From contig NZ_PJBZ01000059.1 of assembly GCF_002835995.1 (NCBI RefSeq), positions 1 through 53,945 on the forward strand: 53,945 nucleotides of DNA. Reading direction: 5' to 3'. Below the pieces are notes generated by a model that worked only from the letters and a program-made list of their open reading frames with translations, did no database searches and was not told where the DNA came from. Origin of the DNA: Psychromonas sp. Urea-02u-13 (GTDB taxonomy: Bacteria > Pseudomonadota > Gammaproteobacteria > Enterobacterales > Psychromonadaceae). Positions 11,325 to 20,624 of the stretch are shown here, piece by piece (position 1 is the first letter of the stretch; the number at the start of each line of letters is the position of its first letter). Position numbers and translations under genes: made by a program.

Positions 11325-11350
11325 AGGAAACCTCAATAAGGAGAATTTTA

Positions 11351-12061
11351 TTAATCTAGAAAATCGGCAGGTAATTGATGACGTAACCGTAACCATATTT
11401 TACCACTGGCAAAGGCAGAATCACGCACTATTTGCATTATTTGTTGTATTTCACCTTTCTCTAATACTGCCTTAATATCCGCATAAAAATTAAGTGCAAT
11501 AGAGCGCGCTTCGCTATTAGAAAAATAGAAAATACCAACTTTACGATATAAGTCCTGCAATCCATTTAATATCAATACATAAATCATGTTATTCGATGAC
11601 ACGGCAACTTGATGATAAAAGCGGTAATCAAATTCGGCAAACTCTTCACTGCTAGCATCGATTGAGGGGGTATTCTCTAAAAAGGCTAATACGCTTTCAT
11701 TATTGTTTTTAGCGGCCATACGTAAAATAATGGTACTGATATTGGTACGCACTGACATCAACTGGTCGATAAAGTCACTGCGTCTATTCACATCTAAACG
11801 TGTCAGCGTACTTAAAATATTCAGGCCCGAGGTTTCCCAGAAGTCATTTACTTTAGTCGATTTACCATGACGAATAGTTATCCAACCATCTTTTGATAAA
11901 CGTTGTAATACTTCTCTTAACGTCGTGCGTGTCACGCCAATTTTATCGGCAAGAAAACGTTCAGCAGGCAGCTCTGAATTGATCGCTATGGAGCCATTCC
12001 AAATTGATTCGATCAAATATTGCTCAGCAACATCTGCCGGCCCTTTTGCTTTCATTATCAT
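11351..12061 (-). CDS. fadR: Fatty-acid metabolism regulator FadR (GntR family)
   Basis: A 236-residue GntR-type repressor/activator. In E. coli FadR represses beta-oxidation genes and activates fabA/fabB; long-chain acyl-CoA releases it from DNA. The N-terminal winged helix is nearly the E. coli one: [20 protein letters not shown] is the recognition segment, followed by [21 protein letters not shown] and [15 protein letters not shown]. The C-terminal FCD-like domain keeps SVRTNIS. The ATG at 12061 aligns with the E. coli start. It lies 26 nt before ftsK, possibly co-transcribed, and diverges from dsbB, as fadR and dsbB are close in relatives. A fatty-acid regulator 26 kb from the pfa operon is notable but no FadR operator was seen in the pfa leader. 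Confidence 0.95.
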   Translation of the reverse strand: MIMKAKGPADVAEQYLIESIWNGSIAINSELPAERFLADKIGVTRTTLREVLQRLSKDGWITIRHGKSTKVNDFWETSGLNILSTLTRLDVNRRSDFIDQLMSVRTNISTIILRMAAKNNNESVLAFLENTPSIDASSEEFAEFDYRFYHQVAVSSNNMIYVLILNGLQDLYRKVGIFYFSNSEARSIALNFYADIKAVLEKGEIQQIMQIVRDSAFASGKIWLRLRHQLPADFLD

Positions 12062-12469
12062 CTATCTGTTTATCCGCTTTTTATAATTTAACTATATTAA
12101 TGATAACACAGTCAGGCCTACTCAGGCACAGTCAAAAAATATTATACCCGTTATGAATCATGGTACAAAGCTCAGTAAACGCAGAGCTTAACAATTCCTA
12201 AACAGACAACTAAAGCACAAACTCGTTCAATCGAAACGTCTTACAATTGTGATGGCTTGAAGTAGATCAATATCAACAGTGGGTTCATCGCGTAAAATAT
12301 CCGATATACATTGAAGCACTTTGCATTTAAGTGATCGGGCTATTGCAAACGAATTTTCCTTGCTGGCTTGTATCTTGAAGGTCCATGGAAATAAAACAAT
12401 GATTTATGTTTGAAATTAGGTATCAGTTAATGTTACAAAGAACAATCTTACCCATTCTAGGAATTAATT
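12062..12469. other. Divergent fadR/dsbB intergenic region with a MITE relic
   Basis: No gene found in 408 bases. The segment 12352..12388 (AATTTTCCTTGCTGGCTTG, then TATCTTGAAGG and CCATGG) closely matches the right end of the MITE-like element at 5112..5147, so a decayed copy probably sits here. The left end is not clear; TATACCCGT near 12143 is a candidate. The promoters for fadR and dsbB must lie here. Confidence 0.45.
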
Positions 12470-12985
12470 GTGTTATCTACTTTAAAAAGCCTCTCTTCAC
12501 AACGGTGGCCATGGTTACTACTTGCCTTTAGTGCATTAGCCTTAGAACTATGTGCCCTATTCTTTCAACACGTTATGGAGCTTGAGCCCTGTGTGATGTG
12601 TGTTTATGAACGCATTACTATGCTCGGCATTATATTGGCAGGTTTCATTGGTGCAAGCGCACCGCAGAATGTGTTTGTACGTATTAGCGCTTTTATCCTT
12701 TGGGCTATCAGTGCGGTTTGGGGGCTTTTGTTAGCGTTAGAGCATACTGACTACCAAATGAATCCTTCACCTTTTGCAACCTGTGACTTTTTCCCTAATT
12801 TCCCCACTTGGGCGCCGCTACATGAATGGCTTCCGTGGTTATTTAACCCAACGGGTGATTGTGCGGATATTGTTTGGCAGTTTCTTGGTTATTCGATGCC
12901 ACAGTGGTTAATTGTTAGTTTCACTATTTACACGGTTTTATTTGTTGTTGTTGCGGTCACTGCACTACTTCCAAAGAAAGCGTAA
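12470..12985 (+). CDS. dsbB: Disulfide bond formation protein B
   Basis: A 171-residue inner-membrane quinone reductase that reoxidises DsbA. Four membrane helices are visible. Both cysteine pairs are present: CVMC (Cys41/Cys44) in the first periplasmic loop and Cys105/Cys131 in the second (ATCDFFP and TGDCADI). Length is normal (E. coli 176). The start is a GTG with AGGA 7 nt upstream. A bidirectional terminator follows. Confidence 0.97.
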   Translation: MLSTLKSLSSQRWPWLLLAFSALALELCALFFQHVMELEPCVMCVYERITMLGIILAGFIGASAPQNVFVRISAFILWAISAVWGLLLALEHTDYQMNPSPFATCDFFPNFPTWAPLHEWLPWLFNPTGDCADIVWQFLGYSMPQWLIVSFTIYTVLFVVVAVTALLPKKA

Positions 12986-13005
12986 GTCTCAAATAACACA
13001 GACAT

Positions 13006-13036
13006 AAAAAAAGGTAGCCATAATAGCTACCTTTTT
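13006..13036. terminator. Bidirectional rho-independent terminator
   Basis: AAAAAAGGTAGC, loop CATAATA, then GCTACCTTTTTT. It ends dsbB on the plus strand and can end the YjfB-like gene on the minus strand. Confidence 0.9.
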
Positions 13037-13069
13037 TGTGTCTGTTGCAATATCATTTTAACACTTCTA

Positions 13070-13261
13070 TTAAACACTAATATCGATGTGCTTGCCTTTA
13101 CCGTCTGAACTTACAACCGGTGCTACGGAATCTAATAACTGTTTTGTTTGCTGTTCAACTTGTTCATTATTCGTTTTCAGTAAATGTGTATTTACTTTTT
13201 CAAGTGTGCTCACTTTAGCTTGATTGCTCATCACTGAACCTACAACGCTCATATCCATCAT
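13070..13261 (-). CDS. YjfB-like small protein (putative motility-associated)
   Basis: A 63-residue protein that resembles the YjfB putative motility family: short, starting MMDMSVVGSVM, a Gln/Lys/Leu-rich amphipathic middle (NEQVEQQTKQLLDSV) and ending GKGKHIDISV, the typical G-x-x-IDIxV tail. A good AAGGGG lies upstream of the ATG, which supports translation. Family members are known in Bacillus and proteobacteria near flagellar genes; their function is not established. Here there is no flagellar gene next to it, though a chemoreceptor lies about 2.6 kb away. Confidence 0.6.
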   Translation of the reverse strand: MMDMSVVGSVMSNQAKVSTLEKVNTHLLKTNNEQVEQQTKQLLDSVAPVVSSDGKGKHIDISV

Positions 13262-13388
13262 TATTCCCCTTTCTCTTCGCTATAAATATAGCGCTAAAGT
13301 TCAATTTCAGCGACTACACCTATTATCGGCAAGTAAAGTTTTATCTTTAATGAAAAGAGACTCACATTGATGAGTCACAATTTATAAA

Positions 13389-15632
13389 TTATAAACCCTG
13401 CGTATATTGCGCCTGAGTTGAAAGCGTCACCATTTCATCTAATGTTACTTTTGATGCTTTATCGCCATTTATCAACTGCGTAAAGTGATTTAGTAGTTCA
13501 ACTTTGTCTAGTTCTGTTTTTGAACCCGCACCGATATTGGTTAAGTCGATAAAGAACTCATCAAATAATGGCGAAAACTCTTCAACAACATCTAAATTTA
13601 AGAATTGTTCATCATTGTAGATACTTGGGTAACCACCCAGTTGTTTATCAACGGCAAAAGAGAAACCTTTCACATTAGTGATCGTGGTGGCCTTTTGACA
13701 CTTGAGCATACAACCATCTTCAATCGTCGGTTTGTTACAACCTACGGTTTGTTGAAAGAAACACTGTCGACTAGTCATCATCAAGATTGGGTGATAAATG
13801 CTGTATACCAACTTAAAGTTTTTAGGACGTTTGATATTGCGCATCTGGTTACGGTTAATTTCATTAGAAATAAACGCACCTGAACAATTTAATTCTTCTT
13901 GTAGCGTTAATAACGCATAAGAGTTGGTGGTATTTAAGAAAGGACCCGCGATCCACTCAATGCCCAATTCAACGGCTTTAAGCGCAATACCCGTATTATT
14001 TGATACGATACATTTTGGTTTTACTACTTCTAATAATCGAATAGACTCGTTGTAATCTTTACCGATTAATACCGCAGGAAACCATGGAATTAAACGTGGA
14101 TTCTCGAGGAAAATATCGATGTGTTTATTACAACGTTTTTTCCAGCTTTCAGGTAATTTAAAGTAGATATCAGCATCAGTATGTTGCGCTAATAGCATAT
14201 CTTTAACATCACTAATGAGCAGCGATAACGTCGGTTTTTCAGAGACTTTATCAAAGCTTTCTAATGCAGGTAACTCAACAGGCGCAATCAGTTTAACGTG
14301 TCCATTAAGAATGAAAGCCACATCGTTCTTCATGATGGTTAATTCTTTAAATGGCACGCTTAATCCACTTTCTAACGCATCAAAGTTAATCTCTTCTAAT
14401 AAGTAGTCGCTCTTTTTAAAGCTTCTAAAACGTTTTTCAATGGCAGCAGGCTCTATCGCCGCTTCGTCTGCATTTTTCAATAAACTCGTTGAACAAATGT
14501 GATGCACTTGACCTTCAAATTCAAGCGTCACTTGTAGCGGTTTATCTAAAGAACCTGAGAATGACATGGTTAAAACAGATTTTTCGATACTAATATGTTT
14601 AATTTTTTCAGCCACATCGGCGCTGATAGCATTCTTTTGTGAAGACAGTTCTGTTTGTACTTCTTGAATTTGTACCACTGAAATTGCATTTTTTGCATCG
14701 TTAGCATGCTGAAAACTGTTATCTCGCGGGTTATCGATAAACATATCTTTACTCAAATTCCCTTTCAAGAATGAGTTAGTAAAGTCACGATTAAAGACTT
14801 TATATAAATTACTGTCGTCATCGAGTAAATCACCCGTTTCAACGAATTTATTAATCTGCTGACGCCAACTGTTTACCACTGTATGTACATATTGTGCGCC
14901 TTTAATACGCCCTTCTACTTTCAGTGAATCAACACCTGCGTCCACCAGCTCAGGAAGATCAAAATACGCAGAGTTATCTTTTAAGTTTAAAGGGAATTTA
15001 TTACCCGCATCAGTGATTTCATATTCATCACGGCAGGCTTGGCTACAACGTCCTCGATTACCCGAATTACCCACACTCACCGAGCTTGAGTAACACTGGC
15101 CTGAAAAGGCAATACATAATGCGCCATGTACAAACACTTCCGTTAATACATCGTGGTCATGTGCCACGGTTGAAAGCATTTTTATTTCTGGCAAATTCAT
15201 TTCACGCGATAAATTCACACGTGTCGCACCGGCTTTGGCTAAGAATTTAATTTGCCCTTCATTATGTGACGTTAATTGTGTTGAAGCATGAATAAGTAGT
15301 GATGGGAAATGCTTTTTAACGAGGTTAAAGATACCCAAGTCTTGCACGATAATGCCATCTATAGAGGTATTAACTAGCTGGTTAAGTAATTTAACCACCC
15401 CTTTGATCTCATGTTCAAGAATCACGACATTGATAGTCAGGAAGACTTCACATTCGAATCGATGTGCTAGGCGTAAAACACCTTTAAGCTCTTCAAATGA
15501 GATATTAGTCGCGCGATTACGGGCGTTAAACATATCTAAACCACAATAAATCGCATTAGCGCCTGCAACAATTGCAGCTTTAATCGCATCTACATCACCA
15601 CCAGGGGCTAATAACTCAATTTTTCTACTCAT
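13389..15632 (-). CDS. Peptidase U32 family protein (RlhA/YdcP-like)
   Basis: A 747-residue cytoplasmic protein from the U32 'collagenase-like' family, which in studied cases (RlhA, TrhP, UbiU/V) is an iron-sulfur-linked RNA or quinone hydroxylation factor and not a protease. The TIM-barrel start IELLAPGGDVDAIKAA is typical, as is EVFVHGALCIAFSGQCY. Cysteines in GALC, GQC, GRC and QAC form the usual four-cysteine cluster site. The middle resembles the YdcP insert region; the C-terminal 250 residues add another barrel-like part with a Cys-rich end (RQCF, VGCN, GCMLKC). Longer than E. coli RlhA (653). I chose the ATG at 15632 (MSRKIELLAPGG) over 15656 because the domain starts there and GGA lies just upstream. 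Which hydroxylation it supports is not clear. Confidence 0.8.
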   Translation of the reverse strand: MSRKIELLAPGGDVDAIKAAIVAGANAIYCGLDMFNARNRATNISFEELKGVLRLAHRFECEVFLTINVVILEHEIKGVVKLLNQLVNTSIDGIIVQDLGIFNLVKKHFPSLLIHASTQLTSHNEGQIKFLAKAGATRVNLSREMNLPEIKMLSTVAHDHDVLTEVFVHGALCIAFSGQCYSSSVSVGNSGNRGRCSQACRDEYEITDAGNKFPLNLKDNSAYFDLPELVDAGVDSLKVEGRIKGAQYVHTVVNSWRQQINKFVETGDLLDDDSNLYKVFNRDFTNSFLKGNLSKDMFIDNPRDNSFQHANDAKNAISVVQIQEVQTELSSQKNAISADVAEKIKHISIEKSVLTMSFSGSLDKPLQVTLEFEGQVHHICSTSLLKNADEAAIEPAAIEKRFRSFKKSDYLLEEINFDALESGLSVPFKELTIMKNDVAFILNGHVKLIAPVELPALESFDKVSEKPTLSLLISDVKDMLLAQHTDADIYFKLPESWKKRCNKHIDIFLENPRLIPWFPAVLIGKDYNESIRLLEVVKPKCIVSNNTGIALKAVELGIEWIAGPFLNTTNSYALLTLQEELNCSGAFISNEINRNQMRNIKRPKNFKLVYSIYHPILMMTSRQCFFQQTVGCNKPTIEDGCMLKCQKATTITNVKGFSFAVDKQLGGYPSIYNDEQFLNLDVVEEFSPLFDEFFIDLTNIGAGSKTELDKVELLNHFTQLINGDKASKVTLDEMVTLSTQAQYTQGL

Positions 15633-15873
15633 TATATTCCATTCACACCTATTCAAATTTGTGGCGATTCTACCTAGATCACCTATCTATTGCTAGCACA
15701 GTAAAAAACTTATCCACTACAGGTACAATGACGGTCTTTTCGTAAATCTCGAACCACCTCTAATGTGACAAAAATAAGAGGAAAATTTCACAAGCACTGC
15801 TGGCTATATTACTAATTTACGCTACTTTTTAAATATAAATCACAAAACAGTATTTTTTATAACGGAGCTCAAC

Positions 15874-17886
15874 ATGAAGTTTACTATCGCACAGCGTTTA
15901 TACGCCGGCTTTGCAAGCATTATCATCATTATGTTTATTGTATCAGGCATAATTTGGTCACAAAATAAGACAATACAAGCTATTTCAAGTGAGGTAGAAA
16001 GCGATAATGTTCCTGGTCTTATTATGTATCTACAAGTGCTTGATGAACTTGGAGATATGCAATCAAATGTATTAGAGTATCTTGCGGGGGAAGAAGGGGG
16101 AGTAAAAAGCTTTAATGGAAACTACGATCAATTCAAAGGTTTATTTAAAGATCTTTATATCCTTGAATCAGCAAAAGAATCTGATCGCAATAAACTGGCG
16201 ACCATAGAAAACTATGTTATCGAATATGCTCAACGTGCTGAAAAAGAAGTATTTAATCGCTACAACCCAGAAACAGAACGCTGGGCAAAAGCAAAAATAA
16301 AAATGCTTGAAATAGAGGGCGATAAATTAGAAGTCTTATTAAATCGTCTTATCGCAGAAGAATTTAATGATGCGCTACAATCCACCGATCTTGAAGAATC
16401 ATTACGAGATGATTTACCTGGCGTGCGTTATTACTTAGAGTTAGTTGACGAAGCGGGTGATATGTTAGCCTCAATCACTCGTTTTGTTGCCGGTGATGTC
16501 AGTAAAATAGAAGCCTTTAAAAAAGATCAAGCCTCGTTTGAATCTTACCTTGCTAAATTAGTACCACTTGAACAAAAAGTAAATGAAGTTGAGAACTTAC
16601 GTCAAATTGAAAAATTCAAAGATACCATTGTTCGCGAAGCCAACACTATTTTCAAAACGTTTGACCCTACCGGTCGACAAGCAGCATCAAAATCAGTTGA
16701 TGATATGGAGCATGAACTGTTTGATAAAGTAGACAAAATCTTAGATGCTTCCGCACTAGAGGAAAGAATTGACGTAACAACCGCCTTAAAATTAGTATCT
16801 TCAAATCTTCACCAAATGTTAACACAACTTATCATCGCAACATTATTTGCAGCCGCAGTCGGTATTGTTATTGCTTACTTATTATCAAACTCTATTAACA
16901 AACGCCTTAGCATTGTATTAAACGTAGCAAATCGAATTAGTGAAGGCGACTTAAGCTCACCAGCACTTACCGAGATGGGCAACGATGAAATTGCAGAACT
17001 TGCTAACGCCATGAATAAAATGAGTGACTCATTAAATACCTTACTGACCGATATTAACGAAGTCGCAGGTTCTGTGGCGAGTTCTTCTGCTGATATACAA
17101 CAATCAAGTCGCGAATTAACTGATGGTAGTAATGAGCAAGCACATAAATCATCAATGCTAGCGACCGCTATCGAAGAGATGTCTTCAACGGTCTCTGAAG
17201 TGGCGATGCAAAGTAACCATGCATCAGAAAGCGCAACAGAATCCGGTAAACAAGCACACTTAGGTGGCGATATTGTTCGTGATACCGTGAATGGAATTAA
17301 TAAGCTTTCTGAGGTGGTTGGCGCTGCATCAGCGACAGTTGATAAGCTAGGTGATCGCAGTAATGAAATTGGTGCGGTTATTCAAGTTATTAACGGCATC
17401 GCAGAACAAACTAACCTACTTGCACTAAATGCAGCGATTGAAGCAGCGCGTGCTGGTGAACAAGGCCGAGGCTTTGCCGTTGTTGCCGATGAAGTACGCG
17501 CTTTAGCCGCACGTACTAGTGAAGCAACCAAAGAAGTAGCAAACTCTATTGGCGCAATTCAAGCAGATACACAAGCGGCGGTTGCTAGTATTCAAGAAGG
17601 CAGTAATCAAGCTATTATCAGTGTTGGGTTAGCAGAAAAAGCCGGTTTATCTTTAGAGACTATCGTCAGTAGTGCAACTAACTTAGATAGCATGATCGTT
17701 TCAATCGCATCTGCAACTGAAGAGCAATCAGCAACGACACAAGAAATGGCACGTGACGTATCGGTTATTCGAGATGCTTCAGAGAATGCTTTAAACCTAG
17801 CAACAAATACCTCAGAGAAAGCAAATAGAATGAGTGAGTTGGCTGGACAACTTGATGGGCTAGTGAATAAATTCAAACTCCGTTAA
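15874..17886 (+). CDS. Methyl-accepting chemotaxis protein with duplicated helical sensor
   Basis: A 670-residue transmembrane chemoreceptor. TM1 is about residues 11-29, TM2 about 316-336; between them is a 285-residue all-helical periplasmic sensor, the size of helical bimodular (HBM) ligand domains. After TM2 come HAMP ([20 protein letters not shown]) and the signalling coiled coil with the conserved hairpin tip ([20 protein letters not shown], about 511-530) that contacts CheA/CheW. The sensor has an internal repeat: [20 protein letters not shown] (about 54-73) matches [20 protein letters not shown] (about 190-209), so each half is a helical module. The ligand is unknown; HBM sensors often bind organic acids. 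The start has GGAG upstream. There is no pentapeptide tail for CheR binding. Confidence 0.95.
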   Translation: MKFTIAQRLYAGFASIIIIMFIVSGIIWSQNKTIQAISSEVESDNVPGLIMYLQVLDELGDMQSNVLEYLAGEEGGVKSFNGNYDQFKGLFKDLYILESAKESDRNKLATIENYVIEYAQRAEKEVFNRYNPETERWAKAKIKMLEIEGDKLEVLLNRLIAEEFNDALQSTDLEESLRDDLPGVRYYLELVDEAGDMLASITRFVAGDVSKIEAFKKDQASFESYLAKLVPLEQKVNEVENLRQIEKFKDTIVREANTIFKTFDPTGRQAASKSVDDMEHELFDKVDKILDASALEERIDVTTALKLVSSNLHQMLTQLIIATLFAAAVGIVIAYLLSNSINKRLSIVLNVANRISEGDLSSPALTEMGNDEIAELANAMNKMSDSLNTLLTDINEVAGSVASSSADIQQSSRELTDGSNEQAHKSSMLATAIEEMSSTVSEVAMQSNHASESATESGKQAHLGGDIVRDTVNGINKLSEVVGAASATVDKLGDRSNEIGAVIQVINGIAEQTNLLALNAAIEAARAGEQGRGFAVVADEVRALAARTSEATKEVANSIGAIQADTQAAVASIQEGSNQAIISVGLAEKAGLSLETIVSSATNLDSMIVSIASATEEQSATTQEMARDVSVIRDASENALNLATNTSEKANRMSELAGQLDGLVNKFKLR

Positions 17887-17919
17887 TCGTTTATTAACAA
17901 GCTTTTCGCTGGTCATTAA

Positions 17920-17954
17920 AAAGCCCCAATAATCATTGATTATTGGGGCTTTTT
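17920..17954. terminator. Strong bidirectional rho-independent terminator
   Basis: A 15-bp stem, AAAGCCCCAATAATC/GATTATTGGGGCTTT, ATT loop, T-run following. It ends the chemoreceptor gene (+) and the VF530-type gene (-). Confidence 0.95.
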
Positions 17955-18008
17955 TTATACGTTTCTTTTTACAAATGGCTTGCTCTAATAAACAACACCA
18001 TTAATAAA

Positions 18009-18560
18009 CTAAGTATTCCACGGGTTACTTGGATTATAAGGCGCTTCTTCACCTTTATCTTTATTCGCACGTTTGTCTTTAGGGCGATCATGACTGCTAG
18101 CAGAACCATCACGGTATGGATGTTTACCAGAATCACCGCGAGAATCACTACGGCCAAATGAACGTTCATCACGTTTCTGTTGACTGCGCTCTTGATGTGC
18201 AGAAGCGGCTTTTGCTTGTGAAAGCTCAATTGATTCAATGGTTAATTCCATTGGGTCACGTGGCACGATATGTAGCGAGAAACCACGTTCACGTGGCGCG
18301 ACATCATATTCAGATTCACGTGGCTTAGGCATACGTTTAAAACGAGAAAGGTAGAAACTTTCTAGTTTAGTACGTGCCCATTCTGTTTTTTTCAAAAACT
18401 TTAGACTTCCTTCAATAGAAGGATTGACCTCAAAGCAGTGAAAACGCATAGAGGCATGCAAGATTTTCCAACCATAGTGATCTACCAACTCAGTGAGCAG
18501 TATTTCCATGCTTAGACCATGCAGGGGATTATTTTGTTGTTCTTCTACGCTTGGGTTCAT
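18009..18560 (-). CDS. VF530/DUF2132 family DNA-binding protein with basic tail
   Basis: A 183-residue protein. Residues about 11-75 form the VF530 fold (DUF2132): NPLHGLSMEILLTELVDHYGW, RFHCFEVNPSIEGSLKFLKKT and WARTKLESFYL are the family landmarks. VF530 from Vibrio fischeri was assigned as a double-stranded DNA-binding domain. The C-terminal 100 residues are an Arg/Ser/Asp/Lys-rich low-complexity tail (many SRGDS, RDERS, PKDKR pieces), probably disordered and able to bind nucleic acid. It lies after a terminator that separates it from pfaD, so it has its own promoter. Role unknown. Confidence 0.8.
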   Translation of the reverse strand: MNPSVEEQQNNPLHGLSMEILLTELVDHYGWKILHASMRFHCFEVNPSIEGSLKFLKKTEWARTKLESFYLSRFKRMPKPRESEYDVAPRERGFSLHIVPRDPMELTIESIELSQAKAASAHQERSQQKRDERSFGRSDSRGDSGKHPYRDGSASSHDRPKDKRANKDKGEEAPYNPSNPWNT

Positions 18561-18579
18561 TTCTTTTTTCCAAATTAAA

Positions 18580-18605
18580 AAAGCCTTAATGATTATTAAG
18601 GCTTA
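18580..18605 (-). terminator. Rho-independent terminator after pfaD
   Basis: Read on the minus strand: AAGCCTTAAT, loop AATC, ATTAAGGCTT followed by a T-run. It lies about 200 nt past the pfaD stop and 20 nt before the VF530-type gene, so it closes the PUFA operon. Confidence 0.8.
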
Positions 18606-18630
18606 TAAGGGCTATTTTAGCTGAATTTGA

Positions 18631-18775
18631 AACAGCTGTCAGCTTTTAGCTATCAGTTGTCAGCTAATGTCAAAACATAAAGTCAGCAGTCACCCTTTAG
18701 TTTTCAGTAAAAAATCAAGGTTACACGCTTGTATTTTTTGACCTAACTGATAGCTGACAGCTGATAACTAACAGC
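18631..18775. repeat. REP-like inverted repeats of AGCTGTCAGC type
   Basis: Several near-copies of AGCTGTCAGC/GCTGACAGCT and CTATCAGTTGTCAGCT face each other across about 60 nt (left group about 18634..18663, right group about 18744..18775). The stretch can fold into a long imperfect hairpin in the pfaD 3' region. It probably belongs to an interspersed repeat family. Confidence 0.6.
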
Positions 18776-18797
18776 TTCTTTATCTTGACCGCTTCTT

Positions 18798-20393
18798 TTA
18801 TGCCGGCGTGTAGTTCAACAAGTTTTGCTGCAAACTAACGCCTTGCAATTTAAGTTGATTAATACGTTGCAGATAAGCGGCACCTTTAAGTAAGTGCAAT
18901 GCAACATCAACCGCTTTACGTTCAGTATAAGCTTCTAAGTAAGTTCCTTTCACCCAACTATTAAACGCGCCTAAACTTGGGCCTGCCCAAATTTGATAAT
19001 CCATTTCACGGCCTTTCTCACCGGTATTTGACCAACGCGATGAAAGACCTAAGTACCAACGGAAAATCAATGCCATTTTACGTTTAGGGCTACTCTTAGC
19101 ACGCGCCAGCATTTCGGGATCGCGCGCTTGGAAGAAATCGATTGTACCCGCCCAAACATCATCAAGATTTTGACGGAAAATTTGTTTCTCAATTTTTTCA
19201 CGCTCAACAGTTGGAATATCTTCAATCGAATCATAGTTAACGTACAAGTCATAGAGTTTATTAGCACGCATCGCAAACATAGTACCGCGCTTAACAACTT
19301 GAAGCTTAACGCCCATTTCAAACATATCAGCGGCCGGTGCCATAGTTACATCAGCCATCTCAACACCCGCAAGTAACTTACGAGTATGATCAGAGGCACC
19401 AGCTTCAACACAGGCTTGATTAACACTGCCTAAAACAATGTACGCAGAACCCATATTAAATGCTGCTAGCGTTGCTTCAGGGGTTCCTATACCGCCACCA
19501 GCACCCACACGCAATGCAGGAGAGAAGTTATATTGCGCTTGAATTTCATCACGTAGGGCAATGATAGTAGGCAGTAATGTTAAAAAAGGACGATTATCAG
19601 TATGACCGCCAGAATCCGCTTCCGCAGTTATATCATCCGCCATAGGCACACGTTGTGAAAGCGCAGCTTGTAAAGCGGTGATCTTGCCTTGTGCTAATAA
19701 CTTATCTAATAATTTTTGCGGTGCAGGTTCCATAAAGCGACGACCTACTTCCGTACGAGATACTTTAGCAATCACTTTGTTTTTGATATGAACAGAGCCG
19801 TCACTGTTTTCACTTAAACCCGCAACACGATACCAAACAATATGCTCAGTTAATCCCAGGTATGCAGACGCTTCAACCGTCTCAACACCTAATTTTAAGA
19901 AACGTTCAACTGCCCCACGCTCTAATGCTTCTTCAGCCGGTGCATGAATCAGGTTTACCGCATAAGGGCCATTAGGTAATGCCGCTTGAATACGTTTAAT
20001 CGATTCTTCAATCACATCAGGCACTAAACCTGCCGCACCAAAAGAACATAATAAACCGGCTTTACCTAAAGCAATCACCAACTCAACCGATGCAATACCA
20101 TTCGCCATCGCGCCACCGTGATACGCGTATTTAACGCCATGTTGTTTCTTGTATTCAACATCACCTAAGTCTTCAGGGTTAAGCGCTTGCGCAAAAGCAA
20201 CAACAGCTTCACTGCTTGCAGCACAAGTTGCTTGGCTAACACCTAACAGATCGCCACTTTTGGCAACATAAATAGGTTTAGTCAGATCCATTAATGCACT
20301 TTTTACCGCGTCAGCAGTGGTATTGATATTAGCACTCGCGACTTTCCATGCCCAATCAATCGGTTGTTGGTTATTTAACGTTAATACACTCAT
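18798..20393 (-). CDS. pfaD: PUFA synthase subunit PfaD, trans-acting enoyl reductase
   Basis: A 531-residue FMN-dependent TIM-barrel enoyl reductase of the nitropropane dioxygenase-like group, acting on ACP-bound enoyl chains made by PfaA/PfaC. Landmarks: YHGGAMANGIASVELVIALGK, the flavin-site GAGGGIGTPEA and AYIVLGSVNQACVEAG, and TDNRPFLTLLP. Length fits known PfaD proteins (about 540). It is the last gene of the operon, 231 nt after pfaC, and that gap holds repeats (20481..20592). AGGA lies about 7 nt upstream of the ATG. Confidence 0.97.
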   Translation of the reverse strand: MSVLTLNNQQPIDWAWKVASANINTTADAVKSALMDLTKPIYVAKSGDLLGVSQATCAASSEAVVAFAQALNPEDLGDVEYKKQHGVKYAYHGGAMANGIASVELVIALGKAGLLCSFGAAGLVPDVIEESIKRIQAALPNGPYAVNLIHAPAEEALERGAVERFLKLGVETVEASAYLGLTEHIVWYRVAGLSENSDGSVHIKNKVIAKVSRTEVGRRFMEPAPQKLLDKLLAQGKITALQAALSQRVPMADDITAEADSGGHTDNRPFLTLLPTIIALRDEIQAQYNFSPALRVGAGGGIGTPEATLAAFNMGSAYIVLGSVNQACVEAGASDHTRKLLAGVEMADVTMAPAADMFEMGVKLQVVKRGTMFAMRANKLYDLYVNYDSIEDIPTVEREKIEKQIFRQNLDDVWAGTIDFFQARDPEMLARAKSSPKRKMALIFRWYLGLSSRWSNTGEKGREMDYQIWAGPSLGAFNSWVKGTYLEAYTERKAVDVALHLLKGAAYLQRINQLKLQGVSLQQNLLNYTPA

Positions 20394-20480
20394 TGTTATT
20401 TCCTAAATGATGAGGGGAGTTCTCATCTATTTCGTTGTTTATTAGAAGTTACAAGTTACGATCTTAAAGCTTCGAGTTAC

Positions 20481-20592
20481 GAGCTACTAGCTTCGAAAAT
20501 CAAGCAGACAGTTCGAAGCTTGAAGCTTCGTGTTATGAACTACTAGCTTCGAAAACCGAGTAGGCAGTTCGAAGCTCGAAGCTACCTACTCG
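20481..20592. repeat. Tandem 56-bp repeat in the pfaC-pfaD gap
   Basis: Two adjacent copies, 20481..20536 and 20537..20592, share GA-x-CTACTAGCTTCGAAAA and CAGTTCGAAGCT; part of a third unit precedes them. The units contain TTCGAAGCT palindromes and can fold into hairpins. Placed inside an operon, they may set the relative amount of pfaD transcript by RNA processing or stabilisation; that is inference. Confidence 0.75.
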
Positions 20593-20624
20593 CAGCTTAA
20601 ATCTACTCACAGCTGAAATTCGTT

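Noticed and set aside
19067..19376. Many shadow frames inside pfa genes and ftsK on other frames
   Set aside because: They overlap genes with strong domain evidence and have no ribosome-binding sites or family matches.
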